Source: Falsiroseomonas oryzae (GTDB taxonomy: Bacteria > Pseudomonadota > Alphaproteobacteria > Acetobacterales > Acetobacteraceae). From it: a stretch of DNA of 43,904 bases. Within the stretch, counting starts at the first letter, position 1; every line of letters begins with the position of its first letter. Shown here piece after piece: positions 1 to 7,965 of this stretch. The notes beneath the pieces are model-generated. The model was not told the origin of the DNA, ran no database searches, and was given only the letters and a program-made list of their open reading frames with translations. The stretch covers positions 1 to 43,904 of the forward strand of contig NZ_JAPSMD010000012.1 in assembly GCF_027856955.1 (NCBI RefSeq). Direction: 5' to 3'. The translations under genes and the position numbers were made by a program.

Positions 1-158
1 GCACGGGCGTGCAGCGGGTGGCCCCATTCCTGCGGCGCGACATCGCAGGCCGCGGCCGCGGCCAGCGCCGCCGAGGCGCCGGCGGCGCGCAGCACCTCGC
101 GGCGCGGCGGTTGCGCATCCAGGTCGGCGAAGCGGGGCAGGCGTTGATCCGGGGTCAT
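1..158 (-). CDS. N-terminus of a Tat-exported lipoprotein, possibly ActB of alternative complex III (partial)
   Basis: This is only the first ~52 codons; the gene runs off the left edge. The peptide starts MTPDQRLPRFADLD and then has PPRREVL, a small-residue stretch (RAAGASAALAAAAA) and a Cys, which is the layout of a twin-arginine signal ending in a lipobox. ActB-type molybdopterin-oxidoreductase-like subunits of alternative complex III begin with such a Tat-like segment, and an ActA-like pentahaem cytochrome and caa3 oxidase genes lie nearby. ActB is therefore a reasonable guess, but nothing beyond the signal is visible. Any Tat-exported cofactor protein remains possible. It is divergent from the cytochrome c gene starting at 290. 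Confidence 0.5.
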   Translation of the reverse strand, partial: MTPDQRLPRFADLDAQPPRREVLRAAGASAALAAAAACDVAPQEWGHPLHAR

Positions 159-289
159 GCTCCGGCGTCGATCACGGCTGGAAGGGTGGAGGCGGTCGCC
201 CCTGCCCTGACGCCGCGCGGTGCGCGATGGTTCCGCAACCGCCACCGTGCCGGGCACGTTGCCGGGCCGGTCCCTGCGCGGAGCCTGCG

Positions 290-823
290 TTGCGTCGTGC
301 CCTTCCCCTGGCCCTGCTGGCGATGCTCGGCGCCTGCGATGAGCCGTCCACACCTGCGCATCTTCGGATCGGCGATGCGGACGCCCGGCGTGGCCAGGTG
401 GTGCTGCGCGCCCATGGCTGCGGCGCCTGCCACAGCATTCCCGGCGTAGAAGGCGCGGTGGCCTGGGTAGGGCCGCCGCTGATGGAGTGGGCGCGACGCG
501 GCTATGTGGCGGGACGCCTGCCCAACGTGCCGGAGAACCTGGTGGCGTGGCTGCGCGATCCGCAGGCGATTTCGCCCGGTTCCGCCATGCCGAATCTGGG
601 CCTGACGGAGCGCGACGCGCGCGATGCGGCCGCGTACCTGTTCACCCTGGGCGCGACGCGGGTGGAGCCCGTCCCGGCCGGCATGGTGCTGGGCCCAGGC
701 GAGGGCGGGCTGCGCGCGGCGCCGCGCATCCGGCCGCGGCAGGACCGCCTGTCCGGCCATCAGCCGCAGCCCGGCAGCATCAGCGCCGGCGCGGCCTGGA
801 ACAGCACGGCCACCGCGGAATAG
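290..823 (+). CDS. Lipoprotein monohaem cytochrome c
   Basis: A c-type cytochrome of ~177 aa. The proposed TTG start at 290 has GGAG six bases upstream and gives a clean lipoprotein signal, MRRALPLALLAMLGAC, so the protein should be anchored on the periplasmic side. Starting at the ATG at 227 would add a Pro/Cys/Arg-rich leader that is unlike a signal. The single haem site CGACH is followed by a Met ligand candidate in PGSAMPNLGL, and the chain ends in the usual DAAAYLFTL helix. It probably carries electrons to the neighbouring caa3 oxidase, or is the ActE-like cytochrome of alternative complex III. The last ~60 bases overlap the end of the convergent gene at 760-1140, and the C-terminal tail past ~residue 125 looks non-conserved. 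Confidence 0.82.
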   Translation: MRRALPLALLAMLGACDEPSTPAHLRIGDADARRGQVVLRAHGCGACHSIPGVEGAVAWVGPPLMEWARRGYVAGRLPNVPENLVAWLRDPQAISPGSAMPNLGLTERDARDAAAYLFTLGATRVEPVPAGMVLGPGEGGLRAAPRIRPRQDRLSGHQPQPGSISAGAAWNSTATAE

Positions 824-1140
824 GCCGCCGCGGCGGCGGCGAACCAGGCGGTGAAGCGGGGCTCCGCCTCGCCGCCTTCGTCCCAGGGGCCAATGCGGAG
901 ATGCGGGCACGCGGATGCGAAGACCAGCGCCAGCGCGCCGAGCGCGAGGACAGTCAGCGCCAGGACGGAGGCCGGTGCCCAGGGAAGCCCGAGCACGCGC
1001 CAGGAGGCCCATTCCCGCTCGCACGCCAGCGCGTGGACGGCGTAGATGCCACCGAAATGCGCTGCCCAGATAGCCAGGCCTGCGGTGATCGCCAGCACGC
1101 TCGCGATCGCGCGCGGCTGCCGGGTCGCCGTGCCGCTCAT
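760..1140 (-). CDS. Small three-helix membrane protein at the end of the cytochrome oxidase operon
   Basis: A 126-aa hydrophobic protein with three likely membrane spans (about residues 10-38, 53-74 and 92-118). It starts with ATG inside an ATGA overlap with the stop of the subunit I-III gene, so it is translationally coupled to the oxidase. No domain is recognised. The position suggests a small structural subunit (in the place of subunit IV) or an assembly factor; this is inferred from context alone. The segment AIWAAHFGGIYAVHALAC is the most distinctive part. The 3' end overlaps the convergent cytochrome c gene by 64 bases. Confidence 0.7.
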   Translation of the reverse strand: MSGTATRQPRAIASVLAITAGLAIWAAHFGGIYAVHALACEREWASWRVLGLPWAPASVLALTVLALGALALVFASACPHLRIGPWDEGGEAEPRFTAWFAAAAAAYSAVAVLFQAAPALMLPGCG

Positions 1141-3677
1141 GCCAGGACCCTGTGGAAGCCGTGCAGCAGCGCGAGGCCGGCAGCACCCTGGCCCGCCGTG
1201 TAGAGCCAGAACAGCATCGTGTTGTCCATGGTGAGCCGCCGTCGGCCATCCAGCTTGCCGGCCAGGGCGCGGGCGAGCGTGTAGGCCGCCATCAGCAGCG
1301 CGATGGCGACATGCGTGCCCTGCCAGGCGAACATCGTGAAGGATGCCGCGCCATAGGCGTGGTCCGTGGGACGTATTCCGCCCGCCCACAGCGACCAGCC
1401 ATCCGCTGCGGCGCCGGCCGAGAACATCGCCATGCCCAGCACCAGCATGGCGCAGACCCAGACCAGCGAGGCGCGGCCAAGCAGCCGGGCCGCGACGAGG
1501 ATAGCGAGGGCTCCGCCACCATAGAGCGTGAGTGCGAACAGGCCGGGCCATGGCTTCGGCAAGCCCTGGCCGGGCGGCGGCCACATGGCGTCACCGTTCA
1601 CCAGCCACAGATACATCCAGCTGCCGAGCAGGCAGGCGAAGGCAGTGCCCTGCACGAGCATCAGGGTGACCATCGCCCACCAGGAGGTGGTGATGGGCCC
1701 CGTTGCATGGGTGGGCAGCCGGATCGCGTCGCCGATGTCGATGCTGCCGGGCTGGCTCGGTACCGGATCGCTGCCATGCCAGAGCCACCAGAGCATCCCG
1801 CCGAGCGCCAGCAGGAAGGCGACCGCGGCCTCCACCAGCAGCGGCACGGTGAGACAGAAGAAGAAGGCGCAGGTGCCGAGCGCCGCGACCACGTGACCCC
1901 AGCCGGGAAACGGCAGCACCGCGACGTATTGCGGGATCGCCTCGGCCGGGCTGGTCACCAGCGCCTCGCGATGGCCGGTTGCGGTCATCGGCAGGTAGTG
2001 GCCGCCGGCTTCGACCTCCCGACGCAGTTCGGGCTCCGACCACAGCGGATAGCGGTCGCGCACCCGCGGGATGCTGCGCGGGCCGTGGTTGTCGTTGTCG
2101 ATCCATTCCAGCGTGCCGGCCTTCCACCGATCCGCCTGGTGCCCGCCTGGGCGGAAGTTCCGCGCCACGTCCACCAGCACCACCAGGAAGCCCAGCGCCG
2201 TCACGGCGGCGCCGACGGTCGAGAGCATGTTCCAGATCTCGAGGCCGAGGCCCGACGGATAGGTGTAGATGCGGCGCGGCATGCCCATCAGCCCGCTGAT
2301 ATGCATCGGGAAGAAGGTGAGGTTCACACCGCCGAACAGCAGCCAGAAGCCCCATCGCCCGAGCCGGTCCGACAGTGGCGTGCCGACGGAAGGCGCCCAG
2401 TAGTAGAGTGCCGCGAGCAGCGGGAAGACCATGCCGCCGATCAGCACGTAGTGCAGGTGCGCGACGATGAAATAGGTGTCGTGCGCCTGCCAGTCGAAGG
2501 GCGTGACGGAGACCATCACGCCGGTCAGGCCGCCCAGGACGAAGATGAAGAGGAAGCCGAGCACGTAGAGGGTGGGCACCTCCCACTTCACGCGGCCGCT
2601 GGCGAAGGTTCCGATCCAGGCGAAGACCTGCACTCCGGACGGGATGGACACGGCGAAGCCCGCGGCGGCGAAGAAGGCGAGGCTGAGCGCCGGGATGCCC
2701 GTGGCGTACATGTGATGCACCCAGAGCCCGAAGCTGATGAAGCCGGTGCCGACCAGGGCGAGCACGACCAGCGAATGCGCCAGCAGGCGCGCGCCCGCCA
2801 TCGCGGGCACGATCATCGAGACCATGGCCGCGGCGGGCAGGAAGATGACGTAGACCTCCGGGTGGCCGAAGAACCAGAACAGGTGCTGCCACAGCAGCGG
2901 ATCGCCACCCTGCTCCGGCAGGAAGAACGGCCAGCCGAAAGCACGCTCCAGCTCCAGCAGGGTGGAGGCAACGATGACGGCCGGGAAGGCGAACACGACC
3001 ATGCCCGCGAAGACCAGCATGCCCCAGGCGAAGACGGGCATGCGTCCCAGCGTCATGCCCGGCGCGCGGCAGCGCAGGATGCCGACGATCAGCTCGATGG
3101 CGCCGGCGATCGCCGAGATCTCGATGAAGCCGATGCCGAGCAGGTACATGTCGGTGTTGATGCCCGGCGAATTCTCCTTGCTGGTCAGCGGCGGATACAT
3201 GAACCAGCCGCCGTCCGGCGCCGCGCCGAAGAACAGCGAGGCGAAGAAGCACAGCCCGCCGATCGCGTAGATCAGGAAGGCATAGGCCCCGAGCCGCGGA
3301 AAGGGCAGCTCCCGCGTACCGAGCATGGCGGGCAGCAGCGTGATCGCCACCGCCTCCACGGCCGGGACGGCGAAGAGGAACATCATCACCGTGCCGTGCA
3401 TGGTGAAGAGCTGGTTGTAGGTGGCGGCATCCACGAGCGTCAGCCCCGGCAGGGCAAGCTGCGCTCGCATGATCAGGGCCAGCACGCCGGCCAGCATCAG
3501 GAACAGCAGGGCCGTGCCGACGAAAAGGGGACCGATCAGGTTGTTGTTGAATTCGGTGAGCAGCGCGATGCCGCGCGGCATCCGCCAGACCTCCTTGAGC
3601 CGCTCCAGTTCCTCCTCCGGCCGCGGCAGGCGGTTCGGCGTGCGTGACTGGTGCGGGCGCGGCGCGAGGTCGTCCAT
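1137..3677 (-). CDS. ctaD: Cytochrome c oxidase subunit I fused to subunit III
   Basis: An 846-aa integral membrane protein. Residues ~35-570 are haem-copper oxidase subunit I. Visible ligands are His94 (TMHGTVM, haem a), His272 with Glu274 and Tyr276 (GHPEVY, CuB and the cross-linked Tyr; A1-type proton path), His321-His322 (CuB), and His399, His407 and His409 in the HDTYFIVAHLHY block. After a ~60-residue linker, residues ~640-846 form a subunit III-like set of helices ending in the FMWQGTH-type and LYWH-type positions (here FAWQGTH and MLFWLY). The enzyme reduces O2 to water and pumps protons. The start at 3677 overlaps the subunit II stop by one base (TGATG). Subunit I-III fusions are known among caa3-type oxidases. 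Confidence 0.95.
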   Translation of the reverse strand: MDDLAPRPHQSRTPNRLPRPEEELERLKEVWRMPRGIALLTEFNNNLIGPLFVGTALLFLMLAGVLALIMRAQLALPGLTLVDAATYNQLFTMHGTVMMFLFAVPAVEAVAITLLPAMLGTRELPFPRLGAYAFLIYAIGGLCFFASLFFGAAPDGGWFMYPPLTSKENSPGINTDMYLLGIGFIEISAIAGAIELIVGILRCRAPGMTLGRMPVFAWGMLVFAGMVVFAFPAVIVASTLLELERAFGWPFFLPEQGGDPLLWQHLFWFFGHPEVYVIFLPAAAMVSMIVPAMAGARLLAHSLVVLALVGTGFISFGLWVHHMYATGIPALSLAFFAAAGFAVSIPSGVQVFAWIGTFASGRVKWEVPTLYVLGFLFIFVLGGLTGVMVSVTPFDWQAHDTYFIVAHLHYVLIGGMVFPLLAALYYWAPSVGTPLSDRLGRWGFWLLFGGVNLTFFPMHISGLMGMPRRIYTYPSGLGLEIWNMLSTVGAAVTALGFLVVLVDVARNFRPGGHQADRWKAGTLEWIDNDNHGPRSIPRVRDRYPLWSEPELRREVEAGGHYLPMTATGHREALVTSPAEAIPQYVAVLPFPGWGHVVAALGTCAFFFCLTVPLLVEAAVAFLLALGGMLWWLWHGSDPVPSQPGSIDIGDAIRLPTHATGPITTSWWAMVTLMLVQGTAFACLLGSWMYLWLVNGDAMWPPPGQGLPKPWPGLFALTLYGGGALAILVAARLLGRASLVWVCAMLVLGMAMFSAGAAADGWSLWAGGIRPTDHAYGAASFTMFAWQGTHVAIALLMAAYTLARALAGKLDGRRRLTMDNTMLFWLYTAGQGAAGLALLHGFHRVLA

Positions 3678-4651
3678 CAGCGCAGCGCCTCCAGCCAGGC
3701 CGCCAGGGCGAGCAGGTCGTCGCCGTCCAGCGCGCGCCCATAGGCGGGCATCGCATTGCCTGGCTTGATGTCCTGGGCGCCGGCGATCCAGCCGGCCAGC
3801 GTGCCGCGATGGTTCTCCAGCACGCCCGCTGCGAGGGACAGGCGGGAGCCGACGCGCGACAGGTCGGGACCCAGCCGGCCCTGCCAGGCCGTGCCGCGCA
3901 CCGCGTGGCAGGCGCCGCAGCCGGCCTCGCCGAAGATGCGCTTGCCCTGCACGAGGCGTGGATCGGTGGGCTCGGGCACCGGCGCCTGCTGGCGCGCCAG
4001 CCAGGCCTCGAAGGCGGCAGGCTCCTCGACGACGGCCCAGAACGCCATGAGGCCATGCTGCAGGCCGCAGAATTCCGTGCATTGTCCGCGCAGCACGCCG
4101 GTGCGCTGCGCGGTGAAGCGCTGGCGGTTCACGCGGCCGGGAATCATGTCCATCTTGCCGTGCAGGTTGGGGATCCAGAGGCTGTGGATCACGTCGGCGG
4201 AAGAGAGCAGCAGCTCCACCTCGCGCCCGACCGGCAGACGGATCTCGTTCGCGGTGACCGCGTCGGCGCCCGCGTCGGGATAGCGCACCTCCCACCAGTA
4301 TTGGCGGGCGATGACCTCGATGCGGAGCGGGCGTTCCTCGCGCGGCAGAACCAGTGCGCGCGACACGCCGAGGGAGTGCACCAGCAGCGCCGCCAGCGTG
4401 ATGACGGGAAAGGCGACGCCGCCCGCGAGCACGAAGGAGCGCGACCGCATCGCACCGCGCAGCGTGGCCGGTGCCAGCAGCGCCCAGGCGAGCAGGGCCA
4501 TCACAAGCACGAAGATCGCAGCGCCGCCGCCGAAGAGCAGCCACGACAGATGCGCGATCCGCTCGGCCGCATCGCCATGCGGATTAAGGGGCGTCTGCAC
4601 GCCCGTGCAGGCGCCTAGCGCCAGCAGCGGCAGCAGGCGCAGCACGGTCAT
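3677..4651 (-). CDS. ctaC: Cytochrome c oxidase subunit II with C-terminal cytochrome c domain (caa3 type)
   Basis: A 324-aa lipoprotein: signal MTVLRLLPLLALGAC with lipobox Cys15, then two membrane helices (~35-60 and ~74-95) and the CuA cupredoxin domain. CuA ligands are visible: His156, then Cys191-Cys195-His199 with Met202 in CTEFCGLQHGLM. A haem c domain follows with CGACH at 245-249 and a Met candidate in KPGNAMPAYG. A fused cytochrome c marks the caa3 type, which accepts electrons through its own haem. The start forms an ATGA overlap with the end of ctaG, and the gene runs directly into ctaD. Confidence 0.95.
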   Translation of the reverse strand: MTVLRLLPLLALGACTGVQTPLNPHGDAAERIAHLSWLLFGGGAAIFVLVMALLAWALLAPATLRGAMRSRSFVLAGGVAFPVITLAALLVHSLGVSRALVLPREERPLRIEVIARQYWWEVRYPDAGADAVTANEIRLPVGREVELLLSSADVIHSLWIPNLHGKMDMIPGRVNRQRFTAQRTGVLRGQCTEFCGLQHGLMAFWAVVEEPAAFEAWLARQQAPVPEPTDPRLVQGKRIFGEAGCGACHAVRGTAWQGRLGPDLSRVGSRLSLAAGVLENHRGTLAGWIAGAQDIKPGNAMPAYGRALDGDDLLALAAWLEALR

Positions 4652-5382
4652 CGCGCGGCCGGTTCGGCGCGCAAGGCACGTGCCAGAGCGGACAGCGCGA
4701 GAAGGGCGAAGGCGAGCCCGCCCGGCACCCACATCAACAGCCCGCCGAGCTGCTGGTCTTCCAGCGGCGTCAGTCCCCAGGGCAACGTCGAGAGCGCATG
4801 CGGCACGAAAAGGGGGCGCGGTGTGAAGGTGAGGAGGGCACCCAGCGCCCCCATCTGCGCCGCCGTGGCAAGTCCGGCCAGGATCGCGACCTCCGGGCGA
4901 CGCGCCGCGCCCAGCAGTAGCCCGTGCCAGAGCCAGGTGGCGGTCGCGACCAGGCTGCCCTGCATGGCCCAGTAGGCGATGTCGGACCGGAAGGTGAGGG
5001 CGTAGGGGCCGGGCAGGTGCCAGGCCCAGAGCGCCGCGGCGAAGGCGGCCGCCGCGGCAGCCATGCCCGCCGGTCCGTGACGGTATATCGGAAGCGCCAG
5101 CGCGAGCATCGGCGCCGCGACGGCAAGCAGCACCAGGTGCTGCGCGACGCGCGCCGAGAACAGCGCGACCGAGAGGTTGCACAAGGGCGAGATCAGGGTC
5201 GAGGCGAGCACGATCCAGCCGACGGCCAGCCATCGCCGGTCGCCGGACGCCCCGGCGAGGCGCCAGGCGAGCAGCAGCCCGGCCAGGAGCGCTGCGCCCA
5301 GCATCGGATCGAGGTTCCAGGCCACGCCGCCCGGCGCGGGCGCGGTGCCGCAATAGGGTGTGCTGGCGAGTCCCGGCTGCAT
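4648..5382 (-). CDS. ctaG: CtaG-type cytochrome c oxidase assembly factor (caa3 family)
   Basis: A multi-pass membrane protein of ~244 aa with the STPYCG N-terminal motif and the following helices of the caa3_CtaG family, which assists caa3 oxidase maturation (probably Cu delivery). The ATG at 5382 is preferred because GGGAGG lies 7 bases upstream. An in-frame ATG at 5400 and a TTG at 5409 are alternatives without a Shine-Dalgarno. At least six hydrophobic segments are visible. The gene overlaps ctaC by 4 bases and follows the pentahaem cytochrome gene, so assembly factor and oxidase are made from one transcript. Confidence 0.88.
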   Translation of the reverse strand: MQPGLASTPYCGTAPAPGGVAWNLDPMLGAALLAGLLLAWRLAGASGDRRWLAVGWIVLASTLISPLCNLSVALFSARVAQHLVLLAVAAPMLALALPIYRHGPAGMAAAAAAFAAALWAWHLPGPYALTFRSDIAYWAMQGSLVATATWLWHGLLLGAARRPEVAILAGLATAAQMGALGALLTFTPRPLFVPHALSTLPWGLTPLEDQQLGGLLMWVPGGLAFALLALSALARALRAEPAAR

Positions 5383-5428
5383 CCGTTGCCCTCCCGACAT
5401 CGTCGCCAACGCGCGGGATGCGGAAAGT

Positions 5429-6031
5429 TCACCGGTGGCAGGTGGAACACCGCGTCAGCGGCGAGACCTCGATCCCGGCATGGAGGAAGCTCTCATCCGG
5501 CCGACGCGCCGCAACCGGCGGCTGCCGATGGCAGTCCAGGCACCAGCCCATCGACAGCGTCTCGGCCTTGACGGTGCGGGGCATCGTCCGGACGTCGCCG
5601 TGGCAGGTCGTGCAGTCCAGGCCGGCCGCAACATGCGCCGCGTGGTGGAACCGCACATGGTCAGGCAGCCGATGGACCGATCGCCAGACCACCGCGCCAT
5701 CCAGCGCCAGTGCCGTCTGCAGCGGCGCGAACTGCGCCGTGACGTTCCACACGCGGTTGTGGCAGCCGAGGCAGGTCTCCGCGGTCGGCATTCCGGCAGC
5801 GGCGGCATGCTCCACCTGCGCGTGGCAGAACCGGCAGTCGAGGCCGATCCCGCCGGCATGCACCGCGTGGCTGAAGGGAATGGGCTGCGGCGCCGCAATC
5901 CCCACGCCCCAGGCGCGATCGGAGCGCACGAAGGCGAACCCCGCCGCGCCGGCCACGCCGAGGCCGATCGCGGCAAGCCCGAGGGCGATCCTCAAGCGTC
6001 GGTCGGCGCGGGGAGAGAACAGTTGAGGCAT
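5429..6031 (-). CDS. Pentahaem cytochrome c, ActA-like subunit of alternative complex III
   Basis: A 200-aa protein with one N-terminal membrane anchor (about residues 13-35) and five CXXCH haem sites starting at Cys66 (CRFCH), 87 (CLGCH), 140 (CTTCH), 164 (CLDCH) and 195 (CSTCH), plus many extra His that can serve as sixth ligands (FSHAVH, RFHHAAH). Size, anchor and haem number match ActA, the multihaem subunit of the quinol-oxidising alternative complex III. In usual act operons actB-F follow directly; here the next gene is ctaG. It leads the oxidase operon, separated from ctaG by ~46 bases. Confidence 0.85.
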   Translation of the reverse strand: MPQLFSPRADRRLRIALGLAAIGLGVAGAAGFAFVRSDRAWGVGIAAPQPIPFSHAVHAGGIGLDCRFCHAQVEHAAAAGMPTAETCLGCHNRVWNVTAQFAPLQTALALDGAVVWRSVHRLPDHVRFHHAAHVAAGLDCTTCHGDVRTMPRTVKAETLSMGWCLDCHRQPPVAARRPDESFLHAGIEVSPLTRCSTCHR

Positions 6032-6183
6032 GCGCGGCCGTTGCGGGGTCGCATGGCGCAACGCAGCGAACCGCCCGCGGTTGTAGGGCCGTGGCGGCGG
6101 CCCGCGTCGTTCGGAACCGCGGGTTGAGGCCGCGCGGCACAAGGGGCATGCTCCTGCGGCGCAGCAAGGCGGAGACATGCGGG

Positions 6184-7170
6184 ATGGCGACCTCCGAAGC
6201 CGGCCTCCTTCCGGACAAGCTTCCGGTGGTGGACCTGAAGGGCCTGGGCACGCCCGAAGGCGACGCCGCCATCGCGCGTGAACTCGACGACGCCTTCGGC
6301 GGCATCGGCTTCGCCTACTTCGCCAACACGCCGATCAGCCAGGCGCAGCAGGACGCGATCTTCGCCGCGTCGCGCGCCTTCCATGCGCTGCCCGATGCCG
6401 ACAAGCGCGCCATCGACATGAACAGCTTCCACCGTGGCTACATGGCGCCCAAGACGTCGCTGATCCAGACATCCTCGGTGGCGAAGGTCACCAAGCCCAA
6501 CTACTCCGAATCCTTCATGTTCATGCACGAGGTCGCGCCCGACGACCCGCGCTTCGGCCTGCCGCTGCAAGGCCCGAACCAGTGGCCCGCTGCCCTGCCT
6601 TCCTTCCGCGAGGAGGTTCTGGCCTACCAGGCCGCGATGGAGCGGTTCTGCAAGCAGCTGCTGCGGCCGGTCGCGCTGGCACTGGGCCTGCCGGCCGATC
6701 ACCTCGCCCCGTTCTTCGACAAGCCCACCACCTTCCTGCGCCTGCTGCATTACCCGCCGCAGGCGCCCGACTCTCCGGAAGACCAGTTCGGCTCGGCGCC
6801 GCACACCGACTACGGCTTCCTGACCATCCTGCTGCAGGACATGTCGGGCGGGCTAGAGGTACGGAGGAAGGACGGCGTCTGGCTGAAGGCCACACCGATC
6901 CGCGGCACCTATGTGGTGAACGTCGCCGACATGCTGTCGCGCTGGACCAACGGACGCTGGCAGTCCACGCCGCATCGCGTGAAGAACCTGTCGGGCGGCG
7001 ACCGCTATTCCTGCCCCTATTTCTTCGACATGGACATGGACGCGACCGTCGAGGTGCTGCCCAGCTGCACCAGTGCCGAGAACCCGCCGCGCCACCCGCC
7101 CGTCCTCTACGGCGACTACCTGCTGGAGCGGCTGAACAAGAACTACGCCTATCGTCAGCCGGCGGCTTGA
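6184..7170 (+). CDS. 2-oxoglutarate/Fe(II)-dependent oxygenase, isopenicillin N synthase-like family
   Basis: A 328-aa member of the IPNS/flavonol synthase-like non-haem iron superfamily. The iron triad is visible as His207, Asp209 (HTDYG) and His264 (STPHRV), followed by the Arg274-x-Ser276 pair (RYS) that binds 2-oxoglutarate. The N-terminal DIOX_N-like domain begins LPVVDLKGL. The ATG at 6184 has GGAG nine bases upstream; in-frame ATGs further upstream would add an Arg-rich leader. The substrate cannot be told from sequence. It stands alone, divergent from the pentahaem cytochrome gene. Confidence 0.88.
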   Translation: MATSEAGLLPDKLPVVDLKGLGTPEGDAAIARELDDAFGGIGFAYFANTPISQAQQDAIFAASRAFHALPDADKRAIDMNSFHRGYMAPKTSLIQTSSVAKVTKPNYSESFMFMHEVAPDDPRFGLPLQGPNQWPAALPSFREEVLAYQAAMERFCKQLLRPVALALGLPADHLAPFFDKPTTFLRLLHYPPQAPDSPEDQFGSAPHTDYGFLTILLQDMSGGLEVRRKDGVWLKATPIRGTYVVNVADMLSRWTNGRWQSTPHRVKNLSGGDRYSCPYFFDMDMDATVEVLPSCTSAENPPRHPPVLYGDYLLERLNKNYAYRQPAA

Positions 7171-7257
7171 GCCGTCCGCATCGGGGGCAGCCCGCGCACC
7201 CCAGCTTCGGCGGTTGCGATCGTGACCGGGCGTGCCGCCGTGCCGTAGGATGCGCCG

Positions 7258-7965
7258 ATGGCGCATCCTTCGCTCGTGATCCTGACCGGCGCCGGCATCA
7301 GCCGGGAATCGGGCCTTGCCACCTTCCGCGACGCGGACGGCATCTGGGCGAAGGTCCGCATCGAGGACGTGGCGACGCCGGAGGCCTTCGCGCGCGACCC
7401 GGCCCGCGTGCACGCCTTCTACAACGCGCGGCGCGCCCAGCTGCGCGACCCCGCCATCCGGCCCAATGCGGCGCACCGCGCGCTGGCCGAGCTGGATGCG
7501 GCCTGGCCGGGCGAGTTGCTGCTCGTCACGCAGAACGTGGACGACCTGCACGACAGGGCCGGCTCGCGTCGGCTGCTGCACATGCACGGCGAACTGATGA
7601 GGGCCCGCTGCATGACGTGCGAGGCGGTGCATCCCTGGCCCGACGACCTCTCCACCGCCACGACCTGCCCGGCCTGCGGCCAGGCGGGCGGCATGCGCCC
7701 GCATGTGGTGTGGTTCGGCGAGATGCCGCTGGACATGGCACGGATCGGCGCGGCGCTGGACCGCTGCGACCTGTTCGTCGCCATCGGCACCAGCGGGCAG
7801 GTGTATCCCGCCGCCGGCTTCGTGGCCGAGGTGGCGGGCCGCGCGCGCACGGTGGAGCTGAACCTCGAACCCTCCGCCGTGGCCTCGGATTTCGACGAGG
7901 CCCTGCACGGACCGGCGACCGAGACCGTGCCGAGCTTCGTCGCGCGGCTGCTGGCGGGCGCATGA
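7258..7965 (+). CDS. NAD-dependent protein deacylase, sirtuin class III (SIRT5/CobB-like)
   Basis: A 235-aa Sir2 protein. It has the GAGISRESGLATFR NAD motif (residues 11-24), TQNVDDLH (91-98), catalytic His110 in HMHGEL, and a zinc site made by Cys118/Cys121 and Cys137/Cys140. Tyr55 and Arg58 in FYNARR match the Tyr-x-x-Arg signature of class III sirtuins, which remove succinyl and other acidic acyl groups from lysine in addition to, or instead of, acetyl. Its stop overlaps the start of the exported protease gene by 4 bases. Confidence 0.93.
   Translation: MAHPSLVILTGAGISRESGLATFRDADGIWAKVRIEDVATPEAFARDPARVHAFYNARRAQLRDPAIRPNAAHRALAELDAAWPGELLLVTQNVDDLHDRAGSRRLLHMHGELMRARCMTCEAVHPWPDDLSTATTCPACGQAGGMRPHVVWFGEMPLDMARIGAALDRCDLFVAIGTSGQVYPAAGFVAEVAGRARTVELNLEPSAVASDFDEALHGPATETVPSFVARLLAGA

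Noticed and set aside
155-1249. A 364-codon minus-strand open frame
   Set aside because: Its translation is Arg/Ala-rich without any motif, and it lies antisense to the clear cytochrome c gene (290-823) and out of frame with the small membrane protein (760-1140) and the oxidase gene.
1152-3647. An 831-codon plus-strand open frame
   Set aside because: It is the antisense shadow of ctaD: its His/Gln/Glu/Arg-rich composition is typical of antisense frames in GC-rich genes.
3678-4544. Upstream extension of the subunit I-III frame, which would suggest a subunit II-I-III triple fusion
   Set aside because: The subunit II sequence with CuA and haem sites is in a different frame and ends with its own stop at 3677; the extension is low-complexity noise.
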